Positions 8,123-16,488 of a stretch of DNA of 37,609 nucleotides are shown piece after piece. The first letter of the stretch is position 1. The number at the start of each line of letters is the position of its first letter. The notes under the pieces are model-generated. The model was not told the origin of the DNA. It worked only from the letters and a program-made list of their open reading frames with translations, and made no database searches. Source of the DNA: Herbaspirillum sp. YR522 (GTDB taxonomy: Bacteria > Pseudomonadota > Gammaproteobacteria > Burkholderiales > Burkholderiaceae_D); the NCBI RefSeq assembly GCF_000282575.1, contig NZ_AKJA01000026.1, positions 1 through 37,609 on the forward strand. Direction: 5' to 3'. A program made the position numbers and the translations under genes.

Positions 8123-8964
8123 GACGATGCTCCCGGCGCACTGACCCCCGGCGGGGTCTTGTAGCGGTTATAGCTCCATATATATTGGGCCGGGCAACGA
8201 GCCACCAGTCGTTCCATGGCAGTGTTGATGGCGCGCGCCTGTTGCTGGGGCGTGTCGCCGAGTTCCTGATCGAAGGCCACGAAGCGGGTCGCGAACCCGC
8301 GTCCCCATGACAGCCGTTCGGCGTAGACCAGGATCAGCGGCGCACCGCTCATCTGGTGCAACTTGGCCGGCAGGGTCATGGTGTAGGCCGCCTTGCCGAA
8401 GAAGTCGGCCCACACGCCCTCGCCGTTCTGGGGGACCTGGTCCGGCAACAGGCCGATGGCCTCGCCGTTCCTCAGTGCCTTGAGCAGGATGCGCACCCCG
8501 GCCAGGTTGGCAGGCGCCAGCTTGAGGTTGGCGCGTGCGCGGGCGCCTTCGATCAATGGTTTCAACGCCGCCTTGCGCGGCGGGCGGTACAACGCGCTCA
8601 ATGCGGTCTTGCTGGCCACGGCCTGGGCGGTGATCTCGAAGCATCCCAGGTGGGGCGTGAGCAGGATGACGCCGCGTCCACCGGCCATGGCCTGCTGCAC
8701 CAGTTCCCAGCCCTCAATGCGCGCGGTGCGCAATACCCGTTGCGGATTGGCGCACCAGATAAAGGGCAGCTCGAAGATGCCCTTGCCGGCTTCGCCGATT
8801 GCTTTATATAAATATGTGCGATGGCCGGCACGGCCGAGGTTATCGATCAAGCGTCGGCGGTAGGACGGTGAGGCCAGAAATACCAGCCATCCCATCGCTA
8901 TGCCGATCAGATGCAATACGGGCAACGGCAGGAATGACAAAAGACGGAATAAAGAAACGAGCAT
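8119..8964 (-). CDS. LpxL/HtrB-family lipid A acyltransferase (first of pair)
   Basis: This is a second, divergent paralogue of the lipid A secondary acyltransferase. It has an N-terminal membrane anchor (LVSLFRLLSFLPLPVLHLIGIAMGWLV region), the His-x4-Glu motif in LTPHLGCFEI, LLPDQVPQNGEGVWADFFG, and a C-terminal YIWSYNRYKTPPG. I chose the ATG giving MLVSLF because it places the hydrophobic anchor at the N-terminus as in the family. A TTG 21 codons upstream (9027) keeps the frame open and is the alternative. It is divergent from metK; the intergenic region holds promoters for both. Confidence 0.88.
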   Translation of the reverse strand: MLVSLFRLLSFLPLPVLHLIGIAMGWLVFLASPSYRRRLIDNLGRAGHRTYLYKAIGEAGKGIFELPFIWCANPQRVLRTARIEGWELVQQAMAGGRGVILLTPHLGCFEITAQAVASKTALSALYRPPRKAALKPLIEGARARANLKLAPANLAGVRILLKALRNGEAIGLLPDQVPQNGEGVWADFFGKAAYTMTLPAKLHQMSGAPLILVYAERLSWGRGFATRFVAFDQELGDTPQQQARAINTAMERLVARCPAQYIWSYNRYKTPPGVSAPGASS

Positions 8965-9027
8965 ACTTGCCGATAACGAACGTAGTGGGGGGCGAAAAAA
9001 CCACCGCCAAATTGCAGAAAAACGCAA

Positions 9028-9160
9028 GACGCGTAAAATAGCACATGCCGTCGAGTTAATGACAACTTGCGAGACGGGGTATAAATATCGCTAAAGCGTC
9101 GCAGGCTCGACTAGATGATTGGCCGCGACATCGTTTAAATCATTTATGTTTGAGGCTTGC
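9028..9160. promoter_or_regulatory. Divergent promoter region between lpxL-type gene and metK
   Basis: This AT-richer stretch contains GGGGTATAAATATCG, with TATAAA at 9080-9085 as a possible -10 for metK. A weak -35 (TTAATG, 18 bases upstream) is the best partner. No riboswitch-like fold is evident in the roughly 75-base leader. A short upstream in-frame extension of metK (from 9119) is open but lacks a ribosome-binding site. Confidence 0.35.
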
Positions 9161-10324
9161 ATGTCCAACGATTTCCTCTTTACCTCCGAATCCGTCTCCG
9201 AGGGTCATCCCGACAAGGTAGCCGACCAGATCTCCGACGCGATCCTGGACGCCATCTTCACCCAGGACCCGCAGTCCCGCGTTGCCGCAGAGACACTGTG
9301 CAACACCGGCCTGGTGGTGCTGGCCGGGGAAATCACCACCCGCGCCAACGTCGACTACATCGATGTGGCCCGTGAAACCATCAAGCGTATCGGTTACGAC
9401 AACGCCGACTTCGGGATCGACTACAAGAGCTGTGCGGTACTGGTCGCCTATGACAAGCAGTCGCCCGACATCGCCCAGGGCGTTGACGAGGGCCGCGGAC
9501 TGGACCTCGACCAGGGTGCCGGCGACCAGGGCCTGATGTTCGGCTACGCCTGCAACGAAACGCCAGAACTGATGCCGGCGGCGATCTACTACGCGCACCG
9601 CATCGTCGAGCGCCAGTCGCAACTGCGCAAGGACGGCCGCCTGCCATGGCTGCGCCCGGACGCCAAGTCGCAGGTGACCTTGAAGTACGTCGACGGCAAG
9701 CCGGTCGCCATCGACACCATCGTGCTGTCGACCCAGCACGCGCCCGAGATGGAACACAAGGCCATCGAAGAGGCCGCCATCGAAGAGATCATCCGTCCGG
9801 TGGTGCCGGCCGAGTGGATCAAGAACACCCGTTATCTGATCAACCCGACAGGTCGTTTCGTCATCGGCGGTCCGCAAGGCGATTGCGGCCTGACCGGGCG
9901 CAAGATCATCGTCGACACCTACGGTGGCGCGGCGCCCCACGGTGGTGGCGCGTTCTCGGGCAAGGATCCTTCCAAGGTAGACCGTTCGGCGGCCTATGCC
10001 GGTCGTTACGTGGCCAAGAACATCGTGGCCGCAGGCCTGGCCGAGCGCTGCCAGATCCAGGTGTCGTATGCCATCGGCGTGGCCAAGCCGACCTCGGTCA
10101 TGGTCACCACATTCGGCACCGGCAAGATCAGCGACGAGCAACTGGGCGACCTGGTGCGCGAACATTTCGACCTGCGCCCCAAGGGCATCGTGAAGATGCT
10201 CGACCTGCTGCGCCCGATCTACGCCAAGACCGCCGCCTACGGCCACTTCGGCCGCGAAGAACCCGAGTTCAGCTGGGAACGTACCGACAAGGTTGCCGCC
10301 CTGCGGGCGTCGGCCGGGCTGTAA
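9161..10324 (+). CDS. metK: S-adenosylmethionine synthetase
   Basis: MetK makes S-adenosylmethionine from methionine and ATP in the cytoplasm and opens the methyl cycle encoded here. The 387-residue product starts [19 protein letters not shown], with the ATP-binding His in GHPDK. It carries the two PROSITE-type signatures: [12 protein letters not shown] near residue 118 and GGGAFSGKD near residue 262. The C-terminal [14 protein letters not shown] block is also present. The start is the conserved Met; the open extension upstream is ignored. SAH produced when SAM is used is removed by ahcY just downstream, so the two genes form one functional block although ahcY has its own promoter. Confidence 0.98.
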   Translation: MSNDFLFTSESVSEGHPDKVADQISDAILDAIFTQDPQSRVAAETLCNTGLVVLAGEITTRANVDYIDVARETIKRIGYDNADFGIDYKSCAVLVAYDKQSPDIAQGVDEGRGLDLDQGAGDQGLMFGYACNETPELMPAAIYYAHRIVERQSQLRKDGRLPWLRPDAKSQVTLKYVDGKPVAIDTIVLSTQHAPEMEHKAIEEAAIEEIIRPVVPAEWIKNTRYLINPTGRFVIGGPQGDCGLTGRKIIVDTYGGAAPHGGGAFSGKDPSKVDRSAAYAGRYVAKNIVAAGLAERCQIQVSYAIGVAKPTSVMVTTFGTGKISDEQLGDLVREHFDLRPKGIVKMLDLLRPIYAKTAAYGHFGREEPEFSWERTDKVAALRASAGL

Positions 10325-10349
10325 CTGGATAAATAGCCGGCGCCGGCCG

Positions 10350-10375
10350 ATGTGAAGACATCAAGGGTTTCACAT
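10350..10375. promoter_or_regulatory. Inverted repeat ATGTGAA-N12-TTCACAT overlapping the ahcY -35
   Basis: Seven-base arms at 10350-10356 and 10369-10375 flank the centre GACATCAAGGGT. The right arm contains the TTCACA -35 hexamer of the proposed ahcY promoter, a position where a bound repressor or activator would affect initiation. The arms resemble, but do not match in spacing, the TGAA-N5-TTCA boxes bound by MetR. A regulator is inferred and none is identified. Confidence 0.4.
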
Positions 10376-10396
10376 TCGCCCGGCGCGCGCTAGAAT
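10369..10396 (+). promoter_or_regulatory. Sigma70-type promoter of the ahcY operon
   Basis: TTCACA (5 of 6 to consensus) at 10369-10374 is spaced 16 bases from TAGAAT (5 of 6) at 10391-10396. Transcription would start near 10403 and give a leader of about 200 bases containing the hairpins and the SAH riboswitch. It is the best promoter match in the metK-ahcY gap. Confidence 0.6.
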
Positions 10397-10404
10397 TCAG
10401 CTCC

Positions 10405-10450
10405 CGCCAACGATGTTGGCAGCCGTTGCATGTGGCATTGCATGCAACGG
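10405..10450 (+). other. Two hairpins in the ahcY leader upstream of the riboswitch
   Basis: GCCAAC-GAT-GTTGGC is immediately followed by a 10-bp inverted repeat, CCGTTGCATG (10423-10432) with CATGCAACGG (10441-10450) and an 8-base loop. Neither is followed by a U-tract, so they are not obvious terminators. They may be leader-stabilising stems or a regulator site. Confidence 0.45.
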
Positions 10451-10474
10451 ATGAGTTACTCCACAATGTATCGT

Positions 10475-10572
10475 CCCAGCAAGGAGCGTTGCGACAGGAT
10501 TCCACCCTGCCAGGCTTGCTGCGGCGAGCAGGGCTTCGTCGCGACGAGGTTCCTTGCAACCGCGCTCACGTT
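10475..10572 (+). ncRNA. S-adenosylhomocysteine (SAH) riboswitch
   Basis: The conserved core of the SAH riboswitch is readable: AGCAAGGAGCGTTGCGACAG, then CCTGCCAGGCTTGCTG, and at the 3' end GCAACCGCGCTCACG. AGCAAG pairs with CTTGCT (P1), CAGG with CCTG forms an inner stem, and GAGCG pairs with CGCTC downstream as the pseudoknot. The class is known to sit upstream of ahcY in beta- and gammaproteobacteria and to raise expression when SAH accumulates. Here it ends about 30 bases before the ahcY ribosome-binding site. It should control ahcY, the small membrane gene and metF together. Confidence 0.93.
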
Positions 10573-10620
10573 ACTTTTTTTCTGTTTACACGAAAGGAGG
10601 GCGTGAATAACGCCGTTGCC

Positions 10621-12033
10621 ATGTCTACCAATACCGCTGCATTCCAGGATTACATCATCGCCGACATCGGCCTGGCCGACTGGGGCCGCAAGGAAATCAA
10701 GATCGCCGAGACCGAAATGCCGGGCCTGATGGCGATTCGCGAGGAATTTTCCGCCGCGCAACCGCTCAAGGGCGCGCGCATCACCGGTTCGCTGCACATG
10801 ACCATCCAGACCGCCGTGCTGATCCAGACGCTCGAAGCGTTGGGCGCCAAGGTCCGTTGGGCATCCTGCAACATCTACTCAACCCAGGACCACGCAGCCG
10901 CCGCCATCGCCGCAGGCGGTACGCCGGTGTTCGCGGTCAAGGGCGAGAACCTGGATGAATACTGGGACTACACCCACCGCATCTTCGAATGGGCCGATGG
11001 CGGCTATTCGAACATGATCCTCGATGATGGCGGCGACGCCACCGTGCTGTTGCACCTGGGTTCGCGTGCCGAGAAGGACATCTCGGTGCTGGACAAGCCC
11101 GACTCCGAGGAAGCGGTGTGCCTGTTCAACTCGATCAAGCGCTACCTGGCCAAGGACGCAACCTGGTACTCGAAGCGCCTCAAGGAAATCAAGGGCGTCA
11201 CCGAGGAAACCACGACCGGCGTGCATCGCCTGTACCAGATGCACAAGGAAGGCAAGCTGGCCTTCCCGGCCATCAATGTCAACGACTCGGTCACCAAGTC
11301 CAAGTTCGACAACCTGTACGGCTGCCGCGAATCGCTGGTCGATGGCATCAAGCGCGCCACCGACGTGATGATCGCCGGCAAGGTCGCCATCGTGGCCGGC
11401 TACGGAGACGTCGGCAAGGGCTCGGCCCAGGCCTTGCGCGCGTTGTCGGCGCAGGTGTGGGTCACCGAGATCGATCCGATCTGCGCGCTGCAGGCAGCCA
11501 TGGAAGGTTATCGCGTGGTGACCATGGATTACGCCGCCGAGCATGGCGACATCTTCGTCACCTGCACCGGCAACTATCATGTGATCACGCATGAGCACAT
11601 GAAGAAGATGAAGGACCAGGCCATCGTCTGCAACATCGGTCACTTCGACAATGAAATCGAAGTCGCCGCGCTGAAGCAGTACACCTGGGAAAACATCAAG
11701 CCGCAGGTCGACCACGTGATCTTCCCGGACGGCAAGCGCATCATCCTGCTGGCGGAAGGACGCCTGGTGAACCTGGGTTGCGCCACCGGCCATCCTTCGT
11801 ACGTGATGAGCTCGTCGTTCGCCAACCAGACCATTGCGCAGATCGAATTGTTCGTCAACACCAAGAACTATCCGGTGGGCGTCTACACGCTGCCCAAGCA
11901 CCTCGACGAGAAGGTCGCACGCCTGCAACTCAAGAAGCTCAACGCCCAGCTGAGCACCTTGACCGAAGAGCAGGCGGCCTATATCGGCGTCAAGCTGGAA
12001 GGTCCGTACAAGGCCGACCACTACCGTTACTGA
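10621..12033 (+). CDS. ahcY: Adenosylhomocysteinase (SAH hydrolase)
   Basis: AhcY splits SAH into adenosine and homocysteine, relieving product inhibition of methyltransferases. The family blocks are all present: [47 protein letters not shown], the NAD-binding [24 protein letters not shown] and the C-terminal KADHYRY that completes the neighbouring active site. The start is uncertain. ATG 10621 lies 20 bases past a strong AAAGGAGG, while GTG 10603 (giving MNNAVAM...) lies only 2 bases past it; both are in frame. The gene has its own promoter and an SAH riboswitch and leads an operon ending in metF. Its length of about 470 residues is normal. Confidence 0.97.
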   Translation: MSTNTAAFQDYIIADIGLADWGRKEIKIAETEMPGLMAIREEFSAAQPLKGARITGSLHMTIQTAVLIQTLEALGAKVRWASCNIYSTQDHAAAAIAAGGTPVFAVKGENLDEYWDYTHRIFEWADGGYSNMILDDGGDATVLLHLGSRAEKDISVLDKPDSEEAVCLFNSIKRYLAKDATWYSKRLKEIKGVTEETTTGVHRLYQMHKEGKLAFPAINVNDSVTKSKFDNLYGCRESLVDGIKRATDVMIAGKVAIVAGYGDVGKGSAQALRALSAQVWVTEIDPICALQAAMEGYRVVTMDYAAEHGDIFVTCTGNYHVITHEHMKKMKDQAIVCNIGHFDNEIEVAALKQYTWENIKPQVDHVIFPDGKRIILLAEGRLVNLGCATGHPSYVMSSSFANQTIAQIELFVNTKNYPVGVYTLPKHLDEKVARLQLKKLNAQLSTLTEEQAAYIGVKLEGPYKADHYRY

Positions 12034-12044
12034 TCGTCGTCCCC

Positions 12045-12070
12045 GATCATCCGGCCCCGGCCGGATGATC
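12045..12070. other. Perfect 12-bp inverted repeat between ahcY and the small membrane gene
   Basis: GATCATCCGGCC and GGCCGGATGATC flank a 2-base centre 12 bases after the ahcY stop. There is no U-tract (CTGCCTTACC follows). It may cause partial termination or block 3' decay, making ahcY mRNA more abundant than the downstream part of the operon. Confidence 0.6.
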
Positions 12071-12115
12071 CTGCCTTACCCATCGACAAGCCTAGAGGAA
12101 AAAAAAGGAATTGCC

Positions 12116-12472
12116 ATGCTGATGTTGTTACTGACCTGGCTGATCAACGCCGTGGCCCTGCTGGCCGTGCCTTACCTGTTGCACTCGGTGCAGGTCGATA
12201 CCTTCGGCGCGGCCCTGATTGCCGCGCTCATTCTCGGTTTCGTCAATACCATCGTGCGCCCGATCCTGGTGGTGCTGACCCTTCCGGTAACGCTGTTGAC
12301 GCTGGGCCTGTTCATCCTGGTCATCAATGGACTGATGTTCTGGGTGGTGGCGCAGCTGGTGGGTGGTTTTCATGTGGGTGGATTCTGGTCGGCAGTCGGC
12401 GGCGCGCTGTTGTACAGCATCGTCTCGTGGGCTTTGTCGACGCTGTTGCTCAAATCCGGAAACAAATCATGA
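12116..12472 (+). CDS. Small membrane protein, phage-holin-4 / YvlD family
   Basis: The 118-residue integral membrane protein has about four hydrophobic helices: LLTWLINAVALLAVPYLL, ALIAALILGFVNTIV, LVVLTLPVTLLTLGLFILVINGLMFWVV and a C-terminal GGALLYSIVSWALSTLLL. The segment FVNTIVRPILVVLTLPVTLLTLG is the family hallmark. Despite the family name these are chromosomal housekeeping membrane proteins of unknown function and not evidence of a phage. The ATG at 12116 follows AAAAAAGGA with good spacing, which settles the start against the upstream in-frame ATG at 12065. Its stop overlaps the metF start by 4 bases (ATGA). Confidence 0.88.
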   Translation: MLMLLLTWLINAVALLAVPYLLHSVQVDTFGAALIAALILGFVNTIVRPILVVLTLPVTLLTLGLFILVINGLMFWVVAQLVGGFHVGGFWSAVGGALLYSIVSWALSTLLLKSGNKS

Positions 12473-13314
12473 AGCCGCATAACTTCAGTATCGAATTCTT
12501 CCCGCCCAAGACGGCGGAGGGCACCGAGAAGCTGCGCGTGACACGCGCCAAGCTCAACGCGTTGCAGCCCAAGTATTTCTCCGTCACCTTCGGCGCCGGC
12601 GGCTCGACCCAGCAGGGTACGCGCGACACGGTGCTGGAAATCATCGGCGAAGGCTTCGAGGCCGCGCCGCACTTGTCGTGCATCGGCAGTTCGCGCCAGA
12701 GCCTGCGGGCGATACTGCAGGACTACAAGGCCAATGGCGTGTCGCGCCTGGTGGCGCTGCGCGGCGACCTGCCCAGCGGTTACGGCGCCATGGACCAGGC
12801 TTCCAGCGAATTCCGCTATGCCAACGAACTGGTCGAATTCGTCCGTGCCGAGACCGGCGACTGGTTCAATATCGAGGTGGCCGCGTACCCCGAAATGCAT
12901 CCGCAGGCCAAGTCGCCCCAGGATGACCTGCAAAATTTCGTCCGCAAGGTCAAGGCTGGTGCCGATTCGGCCATCACCCAGTATTTCTATAATGCCGATG
13001 CCTACTTCCGCTTCGTCGACGACGCCGCCAGGCTGGGCGTGCAGGTGCCGGTGGTGGCCGGCATCATGCCGATCACCAATTATTCGCAGCTGATGCGCTT
13101 TTCGGACATGTGCGGCACCGAGATCCCGCGCTGGGTCAGGCTCAAGCTGGCCAGCTACGGCGATGACGTGGAGTCGATCCGGGCCTTCGGGCTGGACGTC
13201 GTGACCCAGCTGGGCGAGCGCCTGTTGCAGGGCGGCGCGCCCGGCCTGCATTTCTACAGCCTCAACCAGGCCGGGCCGACCCAGGCCATCTGGAGTCGCC
13301 TGCTCAAGTCCTGA
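12469..13314 (+). CDS. metF: 5,10-methylenetetrahydrofolate reductase
   Basis: MetF reduces methylene-THF to methyl-THF, the methyl donor for homocysteine remethylation. The product is 281 residues with the family start NFSIEFFPPKTAEGTEKL (catalytic Glu in EFFPPK), SVTFGAGGSTQQGT, VALRGDLP, FNIEVAAYPEMHP, DSAITQYFYNADAYFRFVDD and VVAGIMPITNYSQL. The start overlaps the upstream membrane gene (ATGA), so translation is coupled and it shares the SAH riboswitch. An intrinsic terminator follows 26 bases after the stop. Confidence 0.97.
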   Translation: MKPHNFSIEFFPPKTAEGTEKLRVTRAKLNALQPKYFSVTFGAGGSTQQGTRDTVLEIIGEGFEAAPHLSCIGSSRQSLRAILQDYKANGVSRLVALRGDLPSGYGAMDQASSEFRYANELVEFVRAETGDWFNIEVAAYPEMHPQAKSPQDDLQNFVRKVKAGADSAITQYFYNADAYFRFVDDAARLGVQVPVVAGIMPITNYSQLMRFSDMCGTEIPRWVRLKLASYGDDVESIRAFGLDVVTQLGERLLQGGAPGLHFYSLNQAGPTQAIWSRLLKS

Positions 13315-13340
13315 TCCCGGATCGGAACCGGCTTGCAAGC

Positions 13341-13364
13341 AACCGCGCCGATGCGCGGTTTTTT
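13341..13364 (+). terminator. Intrinsic terminator of the ahcY-metF operon
   Basis: The stem AACCGCGC / GCGCGGTT with loop CGAT is directly followed by TTTT. It ends at the 3' end of the convergent exported-protein gene, whose stop begins at 13363; on the minus strand the stem is preceded by A's and followed by TT, so it may serve both. Confidence 0.88.
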
Positions 13365-13860
13365 ATTGCGCGGCAGGCGTGCCCGGCACCAGGTATTTCG
13401 ACTTGGCGCAGTACATCTTGGCATTGACGTCGTTGTAGACGATCTTGCTGCCGGCCTGCGACTGGCGCATCGGGTACTGCGTGTTGTCCTCGGGCGTGAA
13501 GCGGATGCCCACCGCGCCGCTGATGGCATCGACCAGCTTGACCGGGGTGGTATTGAAGAAGGCACCGATGAAGTCGGCCGGACTGCTGCCGTCATTGACC
13601 AGCACATCCGTGACCTGCATGCCCCACAGGCTGACATTGGTGGCCTTGAACCAGTAGGCGCCGCCTTCGGTCTTGTAGGGCGGGCCAAAGGCTTCATACA
13701 GGTAATCGAAGAAATACTTGCTATTGAGCTGGTTCAGGCACAGCAATGCATTGCCGACTTCCGAACCGAAGGTCGGTTGCGGTGCGGCCTGTACCAGCGG
13801 TGCGGCCAGGATTGAGGCCGATGCCAGCAGGCTGCCGGCCAGACGACTTACGATGTGCAA
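13363..13860 (-). CDS. Small exported protein of unknown function
   Basis: The 165-residue product has a signal peptide (MHIVSRLAGSLLASASILAAPLVQA, cleavage expected near Ala-Ala-Pro). The mature part contains two Cys (ALLCLNQL and KMYCAKSKY), which could form a disulphide. I chose the TTG at 13858-13860 because a GGGAG lies 5 bases upstream and it puts the signal peptide at the N-terminus. The frame stays open much farther upstream, but that extension is Arg/Pro-rich shadow sequence. I do not recognise the family. It is probably periplasmic or secreted. It is convergent with metF and stands alone. Confidence 0.7.
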   Translation of the reverse strand: MHIVSRLAGSLLASASILAAPLVQAAPQPTFGSEVGNALLCLNQLNSKYFFDYLYEAFGPPYKTEGGAYWFKATNVSLWGMQVTDVLVNDGSSPADFIGAFFNTTPVKLVDAISGAVGIRFTPEDNTQYPMRQSQAGSKIVYNDVNAKMYCAKSKYLVPGTPAAQ

Positions 13861-13973
13861 ACGGACTCCCAGGATGGATGCCGGCCTGTCAAGTTGCCGG
13901 TGGTGCGCCGCAACGGCGCCGTTGGGAGTCGATTGTAGGGGGCTTTGGTGATTTTTCCAATCGCCGTAATCGC

Positions 13974-14405
13974 CTAGCGACTGCTCCTGAGCATGCGCTC
14001 GCCCCGTTGCGACGGCCCTGCGGCTGGTGCCGAGCGTCTTGCCAGGCTGCCCAGTCCATCCACGAAGGAGGCGATTCCGGTGCCCTTGACCAGTACGCAG
14101 GGTTTGCCCAGCTTCTTGCAGGTGGTCTTGACCAGGTGGTAGGCATTGTGGCTGATGTTGCCGGAGGCGCAGATGACGATATCGGCCGCCGCCAGCATCG
14201 GGGTGAGCCGGTGCAGGTTGTCCTCGCGCCCGCCATCGTGGTGGATGAAGCGGCCCGAGCGGGTCTCGATCTCGGCCCGGTAATGGTTGCGCGCGCCGGT
14301 CAGGCCGCCCACGCACAGCACGCAGCGGTCATCCAGCGAGAAAGATGCCGCGGCGGCGGCAGGGAGGACGGCCGTAGCCGTCGGAAGGGCGGATGACTTG
14401 CGCAT
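13974..14405 (-). CDS. DUF2325 family protein
   Basis: The protein of about 143 residues has the DUF2325 pattern: CVLCVGGLTGARNHYRAEIE, then RFIHHDGG, ADIVICASGNISHNAYHLVK and CKKLGKPCVLVKGTGIASF. The regularly spaced Cys and His (CVLC, HHDGG, C-A-S-G-N-I-S-H, CKK, PC) suggest metal or redox chemistry, but the family's role is not established to my knowledge. The ATG chosen gives MRKSSALP; an in-frame TTG 10 codons upstream is possible. The C-terminal tail is Arg-rich. It appears monocistronic. Confidence 0.82.
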   Translation of the reverse strand: MRKSSALPTATAVLPAAAAASFSLDDRCVLCVGGLTGARNHYRAEIETRSGRFIHHDGGREDNLHRLTPMLAAADIVICASGNISHNAYHLVKTTCKKLGKPCVLVKGTGIASFVDGLGSLARRSAPAAGPSQRGERMLRSSR

Positions 14406-14504
14406 GGGCTTGGCCGGTTGGCTGGGACCAGACAAGCCTAACCGCGGCGACGCCCTGCGCGAACGAATGAATCATCATCAGGATATGCACTTTTTGATGG
14501 CGTG

Positions 14505-15503
14505 CTAGGGCTGCGACGCCAGGACCGGCTGTGGCTGGGCCTCGAGGCGCTCCTGTTGCTCGGCGTAGCGGCGCGCCAGAATGGCGCATAGCATCAATTG
14601 CATCTGGTGGAACAGCATGATCGGCAACAGCACGATGGCCGCGCCGCTGCCGGCGAACAGCACCGATGCGATCGGGATGCCCGAGGCCAGCGACTTCTTG
14701 GAGCCGCAGAACACCAGCACGATCTCGTCGCCACGCGGCATCTTCAGCGCGCGCGCACCGGTGGTGGTGATGAGCAGCACGCAACCCAGCAGCACCGCAT
14801 TGACCAGCACCAGCAGCGCCAGTTGCGCCGGCGGGAACAGATGCCAGACCCCCTGCGCCACGGCCGCACTGAAGGCGGCATAGACCGACAGCAGGATGCC
14901 GCCCCGATCGACCACGTTGACGATCACCTTGTGGCGTCCGATCCAGCCACCGATCCAGGGCCGCAGCAGGTTGCCCAGCACGAACGGCAGCAACAACTGC
15001 AGCAGGATGCTCAACACCTGCTGCAGGCCGTTGCCTTCATGGTGGCGATGCAGCAGCAGCGTCACCAGCAGCGGCGTGACCACGATCCCCAGCAAGTTCG
15101 ACGCGGTCGCGCCGCAGATCGCCGCCGGCACGTTGCCGCGCGCGATGGAGGTAAAGCCGATCGACGACTGCACCGTCGACGACAGGCAGCACACGAACAA
15201 CACCCCCATCCACAATTGCGGCGTCAGCAGGTCCGGCACGCTCGCCTTGAGCGCCAGGCCCAGCAGCGGAAACAGGATGAAGGTCGAACTCAGGGTCAGC
15301 AGGTGCAGCCGGGGTTGCTTGGCGCCGGCCAGCGCCGCCTCGCGCGACAGCTTGGCGCCGTGCAGGAAGAACAGCAGCGAGATGGCGACGTTGCTGGCCA
15401 CGTGCATGAAGTTCTCGAAACGGCCCGTGGCTGGCAGGAAGGTCGCCAGCAGCACGGTGCAAATCAGCAGTTGGGTAAAGCGGTCGGGAAGAAAGCGTTT
15501 CAT
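14505..15503 (-). CDS. Bile acid:sodium symporter family transporter (YfeH-like)
   Basis: The 332-residue inner-membrane transporter has about 9-10 hydrophobic spans and the hallmarks of the SBF-like/YfeH subgroup: FLPATGRFENFMHVASNVAISLLFFLHGAKLSREA, CCLSSTVQSSIGFTSIARGN and VLVFCGSKKSLASGIPIASVLF. The real bacterial substrate is unknown and bile acid transport should not be assumed. The start is the ATG giving MKRFLPDR; the frame is open for 190 more codons upstream, but that segment overlaps the divergent LysR gene. It is divergent from that LysR gene, which probably controls it through the palindrome at 15577-15593. Confidence 0.88.
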   Translation of the reverse strand: MKRFLPDRFTQLLICTVLLATFLPATGRFENFMHVASNVAISLLFFLHGAKLSREAALAGAKQPRLHLLTLSSTFILFPLLGLALKASVPDLLTPQLWMGVLFVCCLSSTVQSSIGFTSIARGNVPAAICGATASNLLGIVVTPLLVTLLLHRHHEGNGLQQVLSILLQLLLPFVLGNLLRPWIGGWIGRHKVIVNVVDRGGILLSVYAAFSAAVAQGVWHLFPPAQLALLVLVNAVLLGCVLLITTTGARALKMPRGDEIVLVFCGSKKSLASGIPIASVLFAGSGAAIVLLPIMLFHQMQLMLCAILARRYAEQQERLEAQPQPVLASQP

Positions 15504-15576
15504 GACGTCGGGCAGTGGCAATGATGAGATGCCCACATGATAGAAAACCTTGTGGTAATCGGGAACCCCTTTGATA

Positions 15577-15593
15577 GCGTTGACTGTCAACGC
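15577..15593. promoter_or_regulatory. Perfect palindrome GCGTTGAC-T-GTCAACGC, probable LysR-type operator
   Basis: The 8-bp arms with a single central base sit in the 111-base divergent gap between the transporter and the LysR gene, 21 bases before the LysR start. LysR-type regulators bind dyads with a T-N11-A core in such divergent gaps and repress their own gene. That this regulator binds here is inferred. Confidence 0.7.
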
Positions 15594-15614
15594 AAATGCC
15601 GATGATAATCGAGC

Positions 15615-16463
15615 ATGCTCAACCCCACCTGGCTCCAGACCTTCACCATGGCCGCCGCTTCCAGCAGTTTTACCGAAGCGGGGCGTCAGCTCGGCCTGAC
15701 GCAATCGAGCGTGAGCGACCATATCCGCCGCCTGGAGCAAACCGTGGGACGCCGGCTGTTCGTGCGCGATACCCACTCGCTGGCGCTGACGCCGGACGGC
15801 GAGGGCTTGCTGGTGCATGCGCGCCTGATCCTGGAGGCGCATGCCAGGGCGGAAGCCCAGTTCAGCGGCACCCGGTTGCGGGGGCGGGTGCGTTTCGGCA
15901 CTTCCGACGATCTTGCCATGGGGCCGCTGCCCGATATGCTGGCGGCGTTTCGCGCCCAGCACCCGGAGGTCGAACTCGAAATCACCATCGGTCTCACCAG
16001 CGACCTCTATGCGCTGCTGGACCAGGGCAAGCTGGATCTGCTGGTGGGCAAGCGACGCAGCGGCGAAGCGCGCGGCCACAGCATGTTCTCGACACCGATG
16101 CTATGGCTCACGCGGCCCGAGACGCAGGTCGACCTGGGCCAGCCGCTGCCGCTGATCCTGTTGCCCGAACCCAGCATCACCCGCGCAGCCACGCTGCAGA
16201 CCCTGGGCCGCAGCGGGCATCACTGGCGCATCGTCTGTACCAGTGGCAGTCACGCCGGGTGCATGGCGGCCGCACGGGGCGGGCTGGGGTTGTCGGTATT
16301 GCCGCAGCACCTGGCGTCGCGCGACCTGTGCCAGCCGACCAATCACGCCAGCCTGCCGGCGCTGCCCGATATCGAATATGTGGCGCTGACGGCACGGCGC
16401 CTGTCGCGGCCCGCCGATACCTTGTTCCAGATCCTGATGGACAGCAGGTTGCGACGCACCTGA
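15615..16463 (+). CDS. LysR-family transcriptional regulator
   Basis: The 282-residue protein has an N-terminal winged helix-turn-helix (WLQTFTMAAASSSFTEAGRQLGLTQSSVSDHIRRLEQTVGRRLFVRD, residues 5-50). The effector-binding domain begins near residue 90 (GRVRFGTSDDLAMGPLPDMLAAF). It is slightly shorter than the usual 300 residues but complete. The divergent partner is the YfeH-like transporter, its most likely target, and a perfect palindrome lies between them. The ligand is unknown. Confidence 0.93.
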   Translation: MLNPTWLQTFTMAAASSSFTEAGRQLGLTQSSVSDHIRRLEQTVGRRLFVRDTHSLALTPDGEGLLVHARLILEAHARAEAQFSGTRLRGRVRFGTSDDLAMGPLPDMLAAFRAQHPEVELEITIGLTSDLYALLDQGKLDLLVGKRRSGEARGHSMFSTPMLWLTRPETQVDLGQPLPLILLPEPSITRAATLQTLGRSGHHWRIVCTSGSHAGCMAAARGGLGLSVLPQHLASRDLCQPTNHASLPALPDIEYVALTARRLSRPADTLFQILMDSRLRRT

Positions 16464-16488
16464 ACCAGGCGCCGGGCCAGGTACCGGA

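Noticed and set aside
12116..12472. Prophage remnant suggested by the holin-type family name
   Set aside because: The family is chromosomal and widespread, the gene is embedded in a methyl-cycle operon, and no other phage genes are nearby.
13861..14316. Upstream extension of the small exported protein frame
   Set aside because: It overlaps the DUF2325 gene in another frame, is Arg/Pro-rich, and would bury the signal peptide internally; TTG 13858-13860 with GGGAG fits better.
15504..16079. 190-codon N-terminal extension of the YfeH-like transporter
   Set aside because: It lies opposite the LysR gene and lacks hydrophobic or family character; the ATG at 15503 matches the family start.
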